This document shows positions 26,182 through 33,961 of a DNA stretch of 64,000 nt, one piece after another (positions within the stretch are counted from its first letter, which is position 1; each line of letters opens with the position of its first letter). Location of the stretch: NCBI GenBank assembly GCA_028285035.1, contig JANQQF010000165.1, forward strand, positions 59,956-123,955. Reading direction: 5' to 3'. Position numbers and translations under genes: made by a program. This DNA is from Phycisphaerae bacterium. Lineage in GTDB: Bacteria > Chloroflexota > Anaerolineae > 4572-78 > J111. Under the pieces are notes generated by a model that ran no database searches, had not been told where the DNA came from, and was given only the letters and a program-made list of their open reading frames with translations.

Positions 26182-26778
26182 ATGAGCAAAGCAGAACAAA
26201 CCAAAGAAAGAATAATTGCCTCAGCGGCCCCCATTTTTAATCGACAGGGCTATAGTGGCACGAGCATCTCTGATGTGATGCAGGCGACGGGCCTGAAAAA
26301 AGGGGGGATCTACAACCATTTCAGCAGTAAAGATGAGTTGGCCTTGGCCGTCTTTGAGTATACGGTCAACCTCTTCAAGGTTCGGTACGCTCAGGTGTTG
26401 CAAGCCAATTCAGGCGATCGAGCCGCACAACTGATTGGGATCATTGCCGTGTTTAGTCAAAACGCGGATAACCCCCCGATTGCTGGCGGATGTCCTGTGC
26501 TAAATCTCTCGGTTGAGAGTGATGATGCGCATCCACACATTCGAGAACAGGTTCGGCAGGTGATGGATGAATGGCATGATCTGATCCAGCGGATTGTGAC
26601 AAAAGGGATGAATAGCGGCGAATTTTATCCGAATGTGGATGGTGCAATGGTTGCGACCATCATCATTGCGACCATTGAAGGGGCCTTGATGCAAAGTCAA
26701 TTGTATCGCGACAATATCCATATGGAACGGGCGGTTGAGCATCTCATTTCGTATGTAAAAACGAGTATTATCCAATAA
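26182..26778 (+). CDS. TetR/AcrR-family transcriptional repressor
   Basis: This 198-residue protein starts at ATG 26182. It has an N-terminal HTH (about 10-55): 'RIIASAAPIFNRQGYSGTSI', then 'DVMQATGLKKGGIYNHFSSK', which is the classic TetR DNA-binding helix pair. The C-terminal ligand domain resembles the TetR_C branch with 'GGCPVLNLSVESDD'. No Shine-Dalgarno precedes the start. The operator occupies that space and the leader is only about 16 bases. Matching palindromes upstream and downstream of the gene imply that it represses itself and possibly the VOC gene that follows. The inducer is unknown. Confidence 0.93.
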   Translation: MSKAEQTKERIIASAAPIFNRQGYSGTSISDVMQATGLKKGGIYNHFSSKDELALAVFEYTVNLFKVRYAQVLQANSGDRAAQLIGIIAVFSQNADNPPIAGGCPVLNLSVESDDAHPHIREQVRQVMDEWHDLIQRIVTKGMNSGEFYPNVDGAMVATIIIATIEGALMQSQLYRDNIHMERAVEHLISYVKTSIIQ

Positions 26779-26788
26779 ATTTTTTTTG

Positions 26789-26822
26789 CTCAAGAAAAAG
26801 ACCGAACGGTCTTTTTCTTGAG
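26789..26822. promoter_or_regulatory. 34-bp perfect palindrome: TetR operator 2 and possible terminator
   Basis: CTCAAGAAAAAGACCG, a 2-base AA centre, then its exact reverse complement. The core GACCG-AA-CGGTC matches operator 1. As RNA it would also form a GC stem flanked by A- and U-tracts, 10 bases after the tetR stop. One site may therefore serve as both operator for the VOC gene and terminator for tetR. Confidence 0.75.
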
Positions 26823-26862
26823 AATTCACTTTTATTGCAAGGTTTCGGCAAAGCGAGGAAAT

Positions 26863-27261
26863 ATGTCATTACAACTTTATATGGTTGGTGTGATTGTTGA
26901 AGATATGGCTAGAGCGGTTGAGTTTTATCGAAGATTGGGAATTGAGATCCCTGAAGGGAGTGAAAAACAGCAACATGTTGAACTCCAAATGAGCGGATTA
27001 ACCTTTTTTCTACATACCAAGCGCTTAAACCGAGTTTGGGACCCAGAGAAATCTGAGCCATCAGGAGACTATCGGATTGTTCTTGAATTTTATCTAGAGA
27101 GCCGTGAAGCGGTGAATGCCAAATATCAAGAGCTTATCGATTTTGGCTACGAGGGCCATTTTGTACCCTATGAAACTCCGATCAAGACCTATTTCGCGAT
27201 GATCAACGATCCTGATGGGAATTCGATATTATTATCGGCTGGTGAACAGGGAATCTACTGA
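26863..27261 (+). CDS. VOC-superfamily (glyoxalase/bleomycin-resistance-like) protein
   Basis: This 132-residue protein starts at ATG 26863 with GAGGA 6 bases upstream. A longer frame from 26818 begins inside the palindrome and is rejected. It has the paired beta-alpha-beta-beta-beta modules of the VOC fold: 'GVIVEDMARAVEFYRRLGIE' at the start and 'YFAMINDPDGNSILLSAG' near the end, with Glu and His residues that could bind metal. Members include glyoxalases, dioxygenases and antibiotic-binding proteins, so the reaction cannot be named. It follows tetR and palindrome 2 and is probably its regulatory target. Its last codons and stop lie within an 86-bp MITE. Confidence 0.85.
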   Translation: MSLQLYMVGVIVEDMARAVEFYRRLGIEIPEGSEKQQHVELQMSGLTFFLHTKRLNRVWDPEKSEPSGDYRIVLEFYLESREAVNAKYQELIDFGYEGHFVPYETPIKTYFAMINDPDGNSILLSAGEQGIY

Positions 27262-27341
27262 CCCGGACCTGAAAAACTAAACAAGATTCTTTGTTCCATG
27301 GACCAGCTTGAAAAGTTTAGAAAGTTACGTCTGGGTCAGTA
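27256..27341. mobile_element. 86-bp MITE-like element, copy 1
   Basis: The element begins TACTGACCC and ends GTCTGGGTCAGTA, imperfect terminal inverted repeats. It is nearly identical (about 79 of 86 bases) to the reverse complement of 33862-33947. It has no coding capacity, so it would depend on a transposase elsewhere. It overlaps the VOC gene's stop codon. Confidence 0.8.
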
Positions 27342-27413
27342 ATAACACAAGATGCTATGAGCGATTACTATCGATCATACTAGCCACTAATCACTATTTT
27401 TAAGGAGAGAATT

Positions 27414-28295
27414 ATGACATCCAATACAGTATCAAAGCCACCCGCGTTACCTTGGCAGGTTCATATGATGCGATTTGGATTTCGCTCAATGGGGAGCGTG
27501 ATGCCTGAATTGACCGGGCGAATGGCCCTGCGATTGTTCGGCACCCCTCAATCACGTCACATCTCACGGCGCACGCAGACGATTATGAGTCAGGCTGAGG
27601 CAATCACAATTCCGCATGGTCACGGTAAATTGGCGGGATATGTGTGGGATGCTGAGTCGGCAGAGGTTGTTAAAGGGGCAATTTTACTGGTCCACGGTTG
27701 GGAAAACAGTGCCAGCCATTTAGCCAATTTTGTTCCCCCCTTACTTGAACAAGGCTTTAAGGTCGTGGCCATTGATGGCCCAGCTCACGGTAAATCATCG
27801 GGAACACATACCAATCTCATCGACTTTAGTCAGGGGATTCAAGCCGCAGTGGGTCAGCTCGGGCCATTCTATGGGATCATTGCCCACTCCTTTGGTGGGG
27901 CAGCGACCGCGTTTACCTTACACCAAAATCAACAAATTTCAGTAGAGAAGGTGGTCTTGATGGGAACACCCTCCCGTCTCTCAGATGTTTTGGATCGATT
28001 TGCGTCCTTTATCCATCTCCCTGAACGAGGCCTGCAGGCAATGGGGCAAACCATCTTCAATCGTTTTGGTTTCCCTGTCGATTCGATGTCCGTTGAACTT
28101 GGGGTGACTGAATTCTCGGCCCGTGGCTTAGTGGTTCACGACAAACAGGATGATGTGGTCCCCTTTTCTGATGCGGAGGCGATTGCCCAAGCTTGGCCAC
28201 AAGGTCAGCTTCTAGCCACGGATGGGCTGGGACATCGTAGAATTTTGCGAGACCCTGAGGTGATTAGGCAGGTGATCGACTTTCTAGTTGCTTGA
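27414..28295 (+). CDS. Alpha/beta hydrolase
   Basis: This 293-residue protein has 'AILLVHGWENSASHLANFV' (oxyanion-hole HGW motif), 'VVAIDGPAHGKSSG', and the nucleophile elbow 'IIAHSFGG' with Ser in the expected place. It then has 'VVHDKQDDVVPF' supplying the acid and 'DGLGHRRIL' supplying His. The catalytic triad therefore looks complete. A good AGGAGAG ribosome site precedes the ATG. About 70 N-terminal residues come before the hydrolase core. It is probably a cytoplasmic esterase or lipase-like enzyme of unknown substrate. It converges with the 1-phosphofructokinase-like gene and shares a terminator with it. Confidence 0.88.
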   Translation: MTSNTVSKPPALPWQVHMMRFGFRSMGSVMPELTGRMALRLFGTPQSRHISRRTQTIMSQAEAITIPHGHGKLAGYVWDAESAEVVKGAILLVHGWENSASHLANFVPPLLEQGFKVVAIDGPAHGKSSGTHTNLIDFSQGIQAAVGQLGPFYGIIAHSFGGAATAFTLHQNQQISVEKVVLMGTPSRLSDVLDRFASFIHLPERGLQAMGQTIFNRFGFPVDSMSVELGVTEFSARGLVVHDKQDDVVPFSDAEAIAQAWPQGQLLATDGLGHRRILRDPEVIRQVIDFLVA

Positions 28296-28313
28296 AAGTA
28301 AATTGAAGGCAAT

Positions 28314-29249
28314 CTAAAATAACTGCTTGAATCCGATGTGATCAAGCAGTTTTTTCATGGTGCTCTCATTAAACCGTCCCGGTAAACCGGTCATTGCATT
28401 GGCTGACCCGCAGGCTGTCGCCCACTGTAGGGCCGTTGCGAGGGAGTGCCCCTGCATTTGGGCGATAACTAACCCAGCAAGAAAGGCGTCACCACTGCCT
28501 ACGGTGCTAACAACTCTAACAGAGGGCGCGTAAACTAACCAACACCCTTCCTGTGAGATACCCAACGCGCCTTCTTTGCCCAACGTAATGATCACGGCTG
28601 TTGCCCCGCGATCAATCAAAGTTCGTCCGACTTTTGTGATGCGACTAACGCTCTCTAAGGAAGTATGCAGGCTACTGGATAGCTCTTGCCAGTTGACTTT
28701 CAAATGTAGACCTTCAGGATTGGCCAAAACCGCCCCCAAGGCTGTCGAGCTTGTATCGATGTAAACTTTGCGGTGGGACGTTCTTAATTTTCGGGTGAGC
28801 GCTACAAAATTTTCACCCTCGATGCCATCGGGCAAGCTGCCTGAAAATGTGACGATTTTAGCCTCAGTGGCCAGCGACTCAATATGATCAACAAAGTCTT
28901 GCCAGCCATCTTCATCAACATAGGGGCCAGGCTCATTGATGACGGTGGCATCTTGATTGCGATGATTGATGAGAAGACAGGTGCGGGTTTCTCCCTTGGG
29001 GAGCCAATGCCAATGGGTGGGTAATTGCTCGTCCTCAGCCAAACTTGCCACAATGCGACCAGCATTCCCGGCTAGTGGTCCAGTGGCTAAAACATCAATA
29101 CCGAGGGTTAGCGCGGTACGGGCCACGTTTAGCCCTTTGCCGCCAGCAGCGAGGTGTACTTTTTCAGCGCGGTGGACTTCACCGATGGACATTTTAGAAA
29201 CCGTTAGGGTACGATCGATGGTTGGATTTGGGGTGATTGCGAGTAACAT
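28314..29249 (-). CDS. 1-phosphofructokinase-like PfkB kinase (FruK/LacC family)
   Basis: This 311-residue protein is typical in length for FruK/LacC. It begins 'TPNPTIDRTL', has 'AAGGKGLNVARTALTLG' (PfkB signature 1), 'KVNWQEL', and the C-terminal 'STVGSGDAFLAGL' with the catalytic Asp (about residue 253). Such enzymes phosphorylate fructose-1-phosphate or tagatose-6-phosphate with ATP. No fru/PTS genes are nearby, so the physiological sugar is uncertain. AGGAG lies about 8 bases before the ATG, and an extended -10 promoter lies further upstream. The last codons form half of a bidirectional terminator. Confidence 0.88.
   Translation of the reverse strand: MLLAITPNPTIDRTLTVSKMSIGEVHRAEKVHLAAGGKGLNVARTALTLGIDVLATGPLAGNAGRIVASLAEDEQLPTHWHWLPKGETRTCLLINHRNQDATVINEPGPYVDEDGWQDFVDHIESLATEAKIVTFSGSLPDGIEGENFVALTRKLRTSHRKVYIDTSSTALGAVLANPEGLHLKVNWQELSSSLHTSLESVSRITKVGRTLIDRGATAVIITLGKEGALGISQEGCWLVYAPSVRVVSTVGSGDAFLAGLVIAQMQGHSLATALQWATACGSANAMTGLPGRFNESTMKKLLDHIGFKQLF
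28321..28355. terminator. Bidirectional terminator inside the 3' end of the PfkB gene
   Basis: AACTGCTTGA (28321-28330) pairs with TCAAGCAGTT (28342-28351), followed by TTTTTT on the plus strand and TTATTTTAG on the minus strand. It ends the alpha/beta hydrolase transcript while encoding the last residues of the convergent kinase. Confidence 0.8.
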
Positions 29250-29299
29250 GAACTGATCTCCTGATACGAAGTCGAAAATTGTCTATTCTGGTACAAAAA

Positions 29300-29328
29300 A
29301 TTATATCAAAAAGCTTTAGATTTGTCTT
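29300..29328 (-). promoter_or_regulatory. Promoter of the 1-phosphofructokinase-like gene
   Basis: On the minus strand, AAGACA (29328-29323), 17 bases, then TATAAT (29305-29300) preceded by TGA, an extended consensus -10. The leader would be about 44 bases. Confidence 0.7.
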
Positions 29329-29472
29329 TAGTCTTTTGGGAGGATTTTTATACTTTAAGGTGACAAATTTAAGGGAATTTAGGCACTAGCACAGTTGGGC
29401 GTAGATAACTATACAGTAATGAACATCTCAATGCCCAACTGTTTAAGTATTTCGCTCTTGATAACTGTTGCT

Positions 29473-30066
29473 CTATTTACGTCGCGAAATATTGGTATGT
29501 CCCGCAGTCTGTTCAAGTATAGGATGAGCTTTTGTCATCATCCGCCGAATACTTTCCTCGTTGGCAACCTCTAAAACAGTTTCCCACTCAAACCAACGTA
29601 AATCTTTGGACTCAGCGCTAATTTGCAATGTCTGATTTGGCTCAGCGACGAGCAAATACCGTAAATCATAGTGGGCGTGCGCTGGCTCTTTGGCAGTGGC
29701 GGGGATAGGGTGAATATCGATGTCAAATGGCATGATCCTGCCCTCGATTGGAACCACTGTAAAGTTATGCATACCCGACTCTTCTTGGGCTTCGCGAAGC
29801 GCTACATTTTGAACAGCCTCTTCGCCGTCGGCGTGCCCACCTAATTGTAACCATCGATCTAACTTACGATGGTGTGTCAGCAAACATTGGCGATGGTCTG
29901 CTGATACAATCCAGGCTGATCCCGTAATATGTCCAACGTGGCAAGTTCTATAAAACGCATCTTCATAGTGTTCGACTAAGGCTCGTACCCTTTCGACGGT
30001 TTCTGCCTCCTTCGGATAGCGATCAAGATAGTGATCTAGGATCATCATAAATGATAATTCATGCAT
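29473..30066 (-). CDS. NUDIX hydrolase
   Basis: This 197-residue protein carries a complete Nudix box from about residue 77: 'GGHADGEE' leading to 'ALREAQEESGM' (Gx5Ex7REUxEExGU). The metal-binding glutamates are intact. It ends with 'KDLRWFEWETVLEVANEESI'. About 60 N-terminal residues rich in His, Glu and Tyr come before the domain. Nudix enzymes cleave nucleoside diphosphates linked to another group, and this one could act on an oxidised nucleotide or a sugar nucleotide. The AAATGATAATTC leader gives no strong ribosome site. A small repeat (30098-30170) lies between it and the upstream lipoprotein gene. Confidence 0.9.
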   Translation of the reverse strand: MHELSFMMILDHYLDRYPKEAETVERVRALVEHYEDAFYRTCHVGHITGSAWIVSADHRQCLLTHHRKLDRWLQLGGHADGEEAVQNVALREAQEESGMHNFTVVPIEGRIMPFDIDIHPIPATAKEPAHAHYDLRYLLVAEPNQTLQISAESKDLRWFEWETVLEVANEESIRRMMTKAHPILEQTAGHTNISRRK

Positions 30067-30097
30067 TAAGCGTACTGCTCCTTCTTGGCTTGTAACT

Positions 30098-30170
30098 CAG
30101 GCTTCTAGCCTGTAAGTTCGTAGACAGGGATGCCGAGGCAGATATGCCTACGTTACTGTTTCGTTCCCAT
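30098..30170. repeat. Intergenic palindromic repeat, family B copy 1
   Basis: It contains CAGGCT-TCT-AGCCTG (30098-30112) followed by ACAGGGATGCC and TATGCCTACGTTAC. The same order of motifs is at 40158-40217. It is non-coding. Confidence 0.6.
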
Positions 30171-30177
30171 TAGCTCA

Positions 30178-31869
30178 TCAATCAAGTGGTAACACCCCAA
30201 GCGCGGGTTTCTCCGTCAGATCAGTGTGCCACAAGCCGAAGAAATGCTCAAAGTTTGGCGGTCGACCTGGCGGGGGCACATAATCGAAGTCGGTCCAGAC
30301 CACCCAACCGGAAATAGGAGCCGTATCAGCCGCTTCAATCACTTGCCCTAAAATCTGGGCTTGACTAGCCTCATTGGTCTGGCTGGAATAGCCCACTTCC
30401 TGTAACAACAATGGCTTATCATTTTTTGCTACATACGCTGCGACACGGCTTCGTAGGTTCTCCGCTCCGGCCCAATGATGAAACGAGAGAAGATCCACAT
30501 ACGGGGCGGTAATGGAGGGATCACCCCACCACCCCGCCGTGAGGAGGTGATGTGGATCCTGCGCTCGTACAACCTCGCTGATGTGGGCTAGCCAGGAAAT
30601 GACATCCTCTGGTTGGGCGAGGGGGGTATCATTAGGGCGAATACCATAATCCAAATCACCCTCATTACGGAGATCCCAGGCCAGAATGTGTGGCTCATTC
30701 CGATACCGGCGAACGATGTAAATGGTACGATTATTGTGGTGGGGCCAATCCGTGTAAATCGGGCGGAAAGCGAGGTCTGGCAGATCATTCAGGGTGACAA
30801 TCATCTGCAAATTTCGTTCACGTGCGAGTTGAAATAGGGCATCGATCTTAGCAAACATAGCCTCATTAGGAATCGCGTCCTCCGGCTTGCAAGTGAAGAG
30901 TGGCTCATAACGGAGAAAGACCCGAATCGTGTTAAATCCGGCTTGGGAAATCAAATCTAGCTCGGTTGCCATCTCGGCTAGATCACTTTTTTCAATAAAG
31001 TCATACCAAGGGGCGTGTCGTGGGTAGTAGTTTACCCCTTTGATTTGGAAGGGCTGACCATTCAATTGAAGTTGGTTGCCCACAGCGGTGACAAATTGGC
31101 TGGGATCGGGTGGAGTTGGGGGTGATGGATCGGGTAACGGGGGTGAGTCGGAGAGGCAAGCCGCTGGAGTAGGGGCCGGGAGAGCCCCTAAACTTTGCAG
31201 CGCTTCAATCGCCTCGCGCCGGTACGGATCAAGCAGAAGAGCCGCCTCAAACTGAGCACTGGCTCCTTCGAAATCACCTTGATCTTCCAAAACAAATCCA
31301 TAACTAAAATGGGCCGCATATTTTTTGCTCGGCAATGGCTCTGCCCCGCAGCTTTGCTCATTTTCAATGAGAAAATCAAGCGCCGCTATCGTCATCGCCC
31401 AGTCACTCCCCCAATTCGCGTCAATATCATCACAATCCGCCTCAGTCAACGAGCTTAGGGCAGGTGTCTCTACGGGTATGAATGTACTGGTTGGAATAAT
31501 GGTTTCTGTCGCCGTCGGAGAGTTTGTCTCTGTCGCCGTCAGCGAAGTCGTATCAGTTGGACCTGGCGTTATCGTTGCGGTTGGTGTTTCCGTCGGTGGA
31601 ATTGGGGTGACTGTTGGCGGTACGGGCGTGGGTGATAGCGTATTTGTTGGTTGGGGGGTAGGCGATGTGGTTGATGTTTTTGATGATGCAATGGTCGGCG
31701 ATGCCGTTGGAGAAGGTTCAGTTGGTGTGGCTGTGACGGCTTGAACGATTGTTGTTGGTGGAGGTGTGGGGGGTGGAAGTTGAGCCGTACAAGCGCTTAG
31801 ATTTAAAGCAAGGATTATCAGCCAAATGAAGGCAAATGAGAACTTTGTGTTGAGAAAAGTTAGGTTCAT
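30178..31869 (-). CDS. GH5-like glycoside hydrolase lipoprotein with TPR segment
   Basis: This 563-residue protein starts at ATG 31869. The upstream TTG at 31935 is a -35 promoter hexamer. A signal ends at 'ALNLSAC' (lipobox), followed by a long Thr/Ser/Pro linker (about 30-150) and a single TPR-like stretch ('EDQGDFEGASAQFEAALLLD'). A TIM barrel follows from about residue 255: 'IKGVNYYPRHAPWYDF', 'NTIRVFLRYEPLF', the acid/base 'WDLRNEGD', and the nucleophile strand 'LLLQEVGYSS'. The motifs fit clan GH-A enzymes near family GH5. It should hydrolyse a beta-linked polysaccharide at the cell surface; the substrate is unknown. It might process the organism's own polysaccharide or scavenge a plant-type glucan. 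Confidence 0.85.
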   Translation of the reverse strand: MNLTFLNTKFSFAFIWLIILALNLSACTAQLPPPTPPPTTIVQAVTATPTEPSPTASPTIASSKTSTTSPTPQPTNTLSPTPVPPTVTPIPPTETPTATITPGPTDTTSLTATETNSPTATETIIPTSTFIPVETPALSSLTEADCDDIDANWGSDWAMTIAALDFLIENEQSCGAEPLPSKKYAAHFSYGFVLEDQGDFEGASAQFEAALLLDPYRREAIEALQSLGALPAPTPAACLSDSPPLPDPSPPTPPDPSQFVTAVGNQLQLNGQPFQIKGVNYYPRHAPWYDFIEKSDLAEMATELDLISQAGFNTIRVFLRYEPLFTCKPEDAIPNEAMFAKIDALFQLARERNLQMIVTLNDLPDLAFRPIYTDWPHHNNRTIYIVRRYRNEPHILAWDLRNEGDLDYGIRPNDTPLAQPEDVISWLAHISEVVRAQDPHHLLTAGWWGDPSITAPYVDLLSFHHWAGAENLRSRVAAYVAKNDKPLLLQEVGYSSQTNEASQAQILGQVIEAADTAPISGWVVWTDFDYVPPPGRPPNFEHFFGLWHTDLTEKPALGVLPLD

Positions 31870-31906
31870 ATACCTGGATATTTTTCGATGATGTTTTATT
31901 GGGGAA

Positions 31907-31935
31907 ATGATAGATGTTGACGAGGACTCTGTCAA
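31907..31935 (-). promoter_or_regulatory. Promoter of the GH5-like lipoprotein gene
   Basis: On the minus strand, consensus TTGACA (31935-31930), 17 bases, then TATCAT (31912-31907). The message would start near 31900, about 30 bases before the ATG at 31869. Confidence 0.82.
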
Positions 31936-32023
31936 TCTAATTGATGACCATCAAGGTATAGAATGTCAGGTTGATCTATAACCCACCCTTCCATCCTTCC
32001 AGACCGCTAAATCTTCCAAAAAC

Positions 32024-32824
32024 TTATCGCACCCGTCGTCGCCACTCATCTTTAATACGTAGGCTAGATAAATCCCCTTCAATTTCCAGAAAATCCTTGA
32101 TGAGCCGACTAAATCGGGCTGTTTCGTCAAGCATTGGAAAATGACGAGCCTCGGGGAGTACAATGGTCTCTAGATTGGGATAATTAGCAGTAAATGTTTG
32201 GGTTGGTTCGATTTTAACCAAATTGTTGCGTTCGCCATAGATGAACAAAATTTGCAAGGCTTCATCTTCAGCGATCGTTTTAAGATTGGATTGGACGTCA
32301 TTTTGGGCAAAAGACTGAAGGCTGGCACTCACCGCAGCTTTATCCGTCTTCTCTGTTTCCAACAAAGCGGTGATTTCTGAACTCGGTCGTTGCCACCACA
32401 TCAGCTTGGACCAGATCGAGTGATCTCCTTGGAGAATTTGACGCTGATTGAGATGGTCACTGTGGAGAGGGCAACTAACGGCGACCATCTTATTAATTCG
32501 GTCAGGATGATGAAAGGCATATTCCAACATCACAATAGCGCCCAAGCCGTGACCGATAAGGGTCACTTGGTTTAGATCCAGCTTGGCAAAAAATCGTTCC
32601 AGCAATTTCACATAGGACTCAATGGAGTAAAGCGCCGCGCGTTTACTCGAGTCACCATAGCCCCATAAATCGAGGGCATACGTTCGATACTGATCCGACA
32701 TCTCCTGCATACTCGGTCCCCAGTATCGCCACGAACCTAACCAACCGTGTAAGAATAAAATGGGTTGTCCTCGGCCCAATGTCTCGTAATGTACTAAGCC
32801 ACCTTCAATTGCTATGGCACTCAT
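32024..32824 (-). CDS. Alpha/beta hydrolase-fold protein lacking the nucleophile serine
   Basis: This 266-residue protein has the fold's landmarks: 'PILFLHGWLGSWRYW' (oxyanion hole), 'TYALDLWGYGDSSK', 'LFIYGERNNLVKIEP' and a final 'EARHFPMLDETARF' with His. The nucleophile elbow reads 'IGHGLGAIVM', however, where GxSxG enzymes have Ser (the codon is GGC, one base from AGC). The acid and His positions remain. It may be a non-catalytic relative, use a different nucleophile, or carry a recent mutation. There is no operon partner. A weak ribosome site precedes the ATG. Confidence 0.85.
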   Translation of the reverse strand: MSAIAIEGGLVHYETLGRGQPILFLHGWLGSWRYWGPSMQEMSDQYRTYALDLWGYGDSSKRAALYSIESYVKLLERFFAKLDLNQVTLIGHGLGAIVMLEYAFHHPDRINKMVAVSCPLHSDHLNQRQILQGDHSIWSKLMWWQRPSSEITALLETEKTDKAAVSASLQSFAQNDVQSNLKTIAEDEALQILFIYGERNNLVKIEPTQTFTANYPNLETIVLPEARHFPMLDETARFSRLIKDFLEIEGDLSSLRIKDEWRRRVR

Positions 32825-32955
32825 GTGTTTTGCTCAAGATTTAATTGTTAATTGCGATGTGTATTGATGAATTTCTATGTGAATACGTGAAATATAATTC
32901 AATTCGATTGAAAAGTCAACCGATTTTATCATATCCGACAATATTTTAAGATTCC

Positions 32956-32984
32956 TTGCAAATTATCATGGCAATGTGTATACT
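32956..32984 (+). promoter_or_regulatory. Promoter of the XRE-REC gene
   Basis: TTGCAA (32956-32961), 17 bases, TATACT (32979-32984). Transcription would start near 32991, after the GTG and ATG at 32976 and 32988, which supports the ATG at 33012. Confidence 0.78.
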
Positions 32985-33011
32985 AGAATGTATAATTTTG
33001 CGGAGTCTGGT

Positions 33012-33791
33012 ATGACGGATTTTGTAGCTTGGTTAAAAAATGAATGGGAGTCGCTAGAGCGACAAGCTGGAACCAAATACAGCACCCGACGATTATCTCT
33101 AGAGGCTGGCTTAAGCCCCAATACCCTTTACCAATTACTAAAACACCCGGAAGTAACCCCCAATCCTGAAACCTGTCATAAACTCGCTGATTTTTTTCAA
33201 GCCGATCCTCTCCTTGTCCTTGAAATGGCTGGGCATGTGTCTACCCAGCCTGTCGTAGGTATTCCTGGTAAATTTTCTGCAGCTTTGCAGCGACGGGATC
33301 TACAAAACTTACTGCTTACGGCCCAAGATTTACCCCCCGATGAAGTTCAACTCGTGCAGCAAATGGTCGATCAATTGCGGGTGCGTCATCAGCAGACAAG
33401 GGCTGAAGTTGCTCAGGGGGCGGCGGTCGCTCTGGTGGTTGAGGATTCCCCGGATACACGTGCTTTGTTTGTCGAAATGCTACAACAAGCTGGCTTGAAA
33501 GTGCTTGAAGCACGGGACGGTCAGGCTGCGGTTGATGTGATTCAAACCAGTGGTGCCTTAATCGATGTGGTTCTTATGGATTATCGAATGCCCCGGATGG
33601 ATGGTGTCGAGGCCACCCAAAAAATTCGACAACATTTCTCCGATCTCCCAATCCTCTTTGTTTCTGGTTGGGATGAGCCTGAAATGAAAGCCGCTGCCTT
33701 TGATGCTGGGGCAGCTGATTATCTAGTTTCTCCCGTCGAATATGAAGAGCTGATTGAAGTCATTTCACGGGTCCGTCGGGGCACAAATTAA
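33012..33791 (+). CDS. XRE-type HTH protein fused to a receiver domain
   Basis: This 259-residue protein starts at ATG 33012 with GCGGAG 7 bases upstream. Its N-terminal half has a Cro/C1-like HTH (about 24-75, 'TRRLSLEAGLSPNTLYQLLK'). A linker follows, then a CheY-like receiver (about 138-259) with acidic pair Glu144/Asp145, phospho-acceptor Asp190 ('VLMDYRMP') and Ser218. The invariant switch Lys is replaced: 'DYLVSP' has Ser240. DNA-binding normally sits after the receiver; here it is before, and of a phage-repressor type. No kinase is adjacent, so it is an orphan regulator. Confidence 0.88.
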   Translation: MTDFVAWLKNEWESLERQAGTKYSTRRLSLEAGLSPNTLYQLLKHPEVTPNPETCHKLADFFQADPLLVLEMAGHVSTQPVVGIPGKFSAALQRRDLQNLLLTAQDLPPDEVQLVQQMVDQLRVRHQQTRAEVAQGAAVALVVEDSPDTRALFVEMLQQAGLKVLEARDGQAAVDVIQTSGALIDVVLMDYRMPRMDGVEATQKIRQHFSDLPILFVSGWDEPEMKAAAFDAGAADYLVSPVEYEELIEVISRVRRGTN

Positions 33792-33861
33792 ACGGTACGG
33801 GTCTGTAGGAAAACCCCAGGACGAATTTGTTGGTTCGAAGCGTTGATTGAGTCAAGTATTT

Positions 33862-33947
33862 TACTGACCCAGACGTAACTTTCTAAACTTTTCAAAATGG
33901 TCCATGGAACAAAGAAGCTTGTTTCGTTTTTTAAGTCTGGGTCAGTA
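33862..33947. mobile_element. 86-bp MITE-like element, copy 2
   Basis: It has the same length as copy 1 and lies in the opposite orientation. Terminal inverted repeats are TACTGACCCAGAC and GTCTGGGTCAGTA (13 bp perfect). It lies 14 bases upstream of the DUF1801 gene and may affect its expression. Confidence 0.8.
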
Positions 33948-33961
33948 GGTGAGGTATATCA

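Noticed and set aside
30098..30112. Terminator of the GH5-like gene
   Set aside because: The 6-bp stem has a 3-base loop but no T-run; it matches a dispersed repeat instead.
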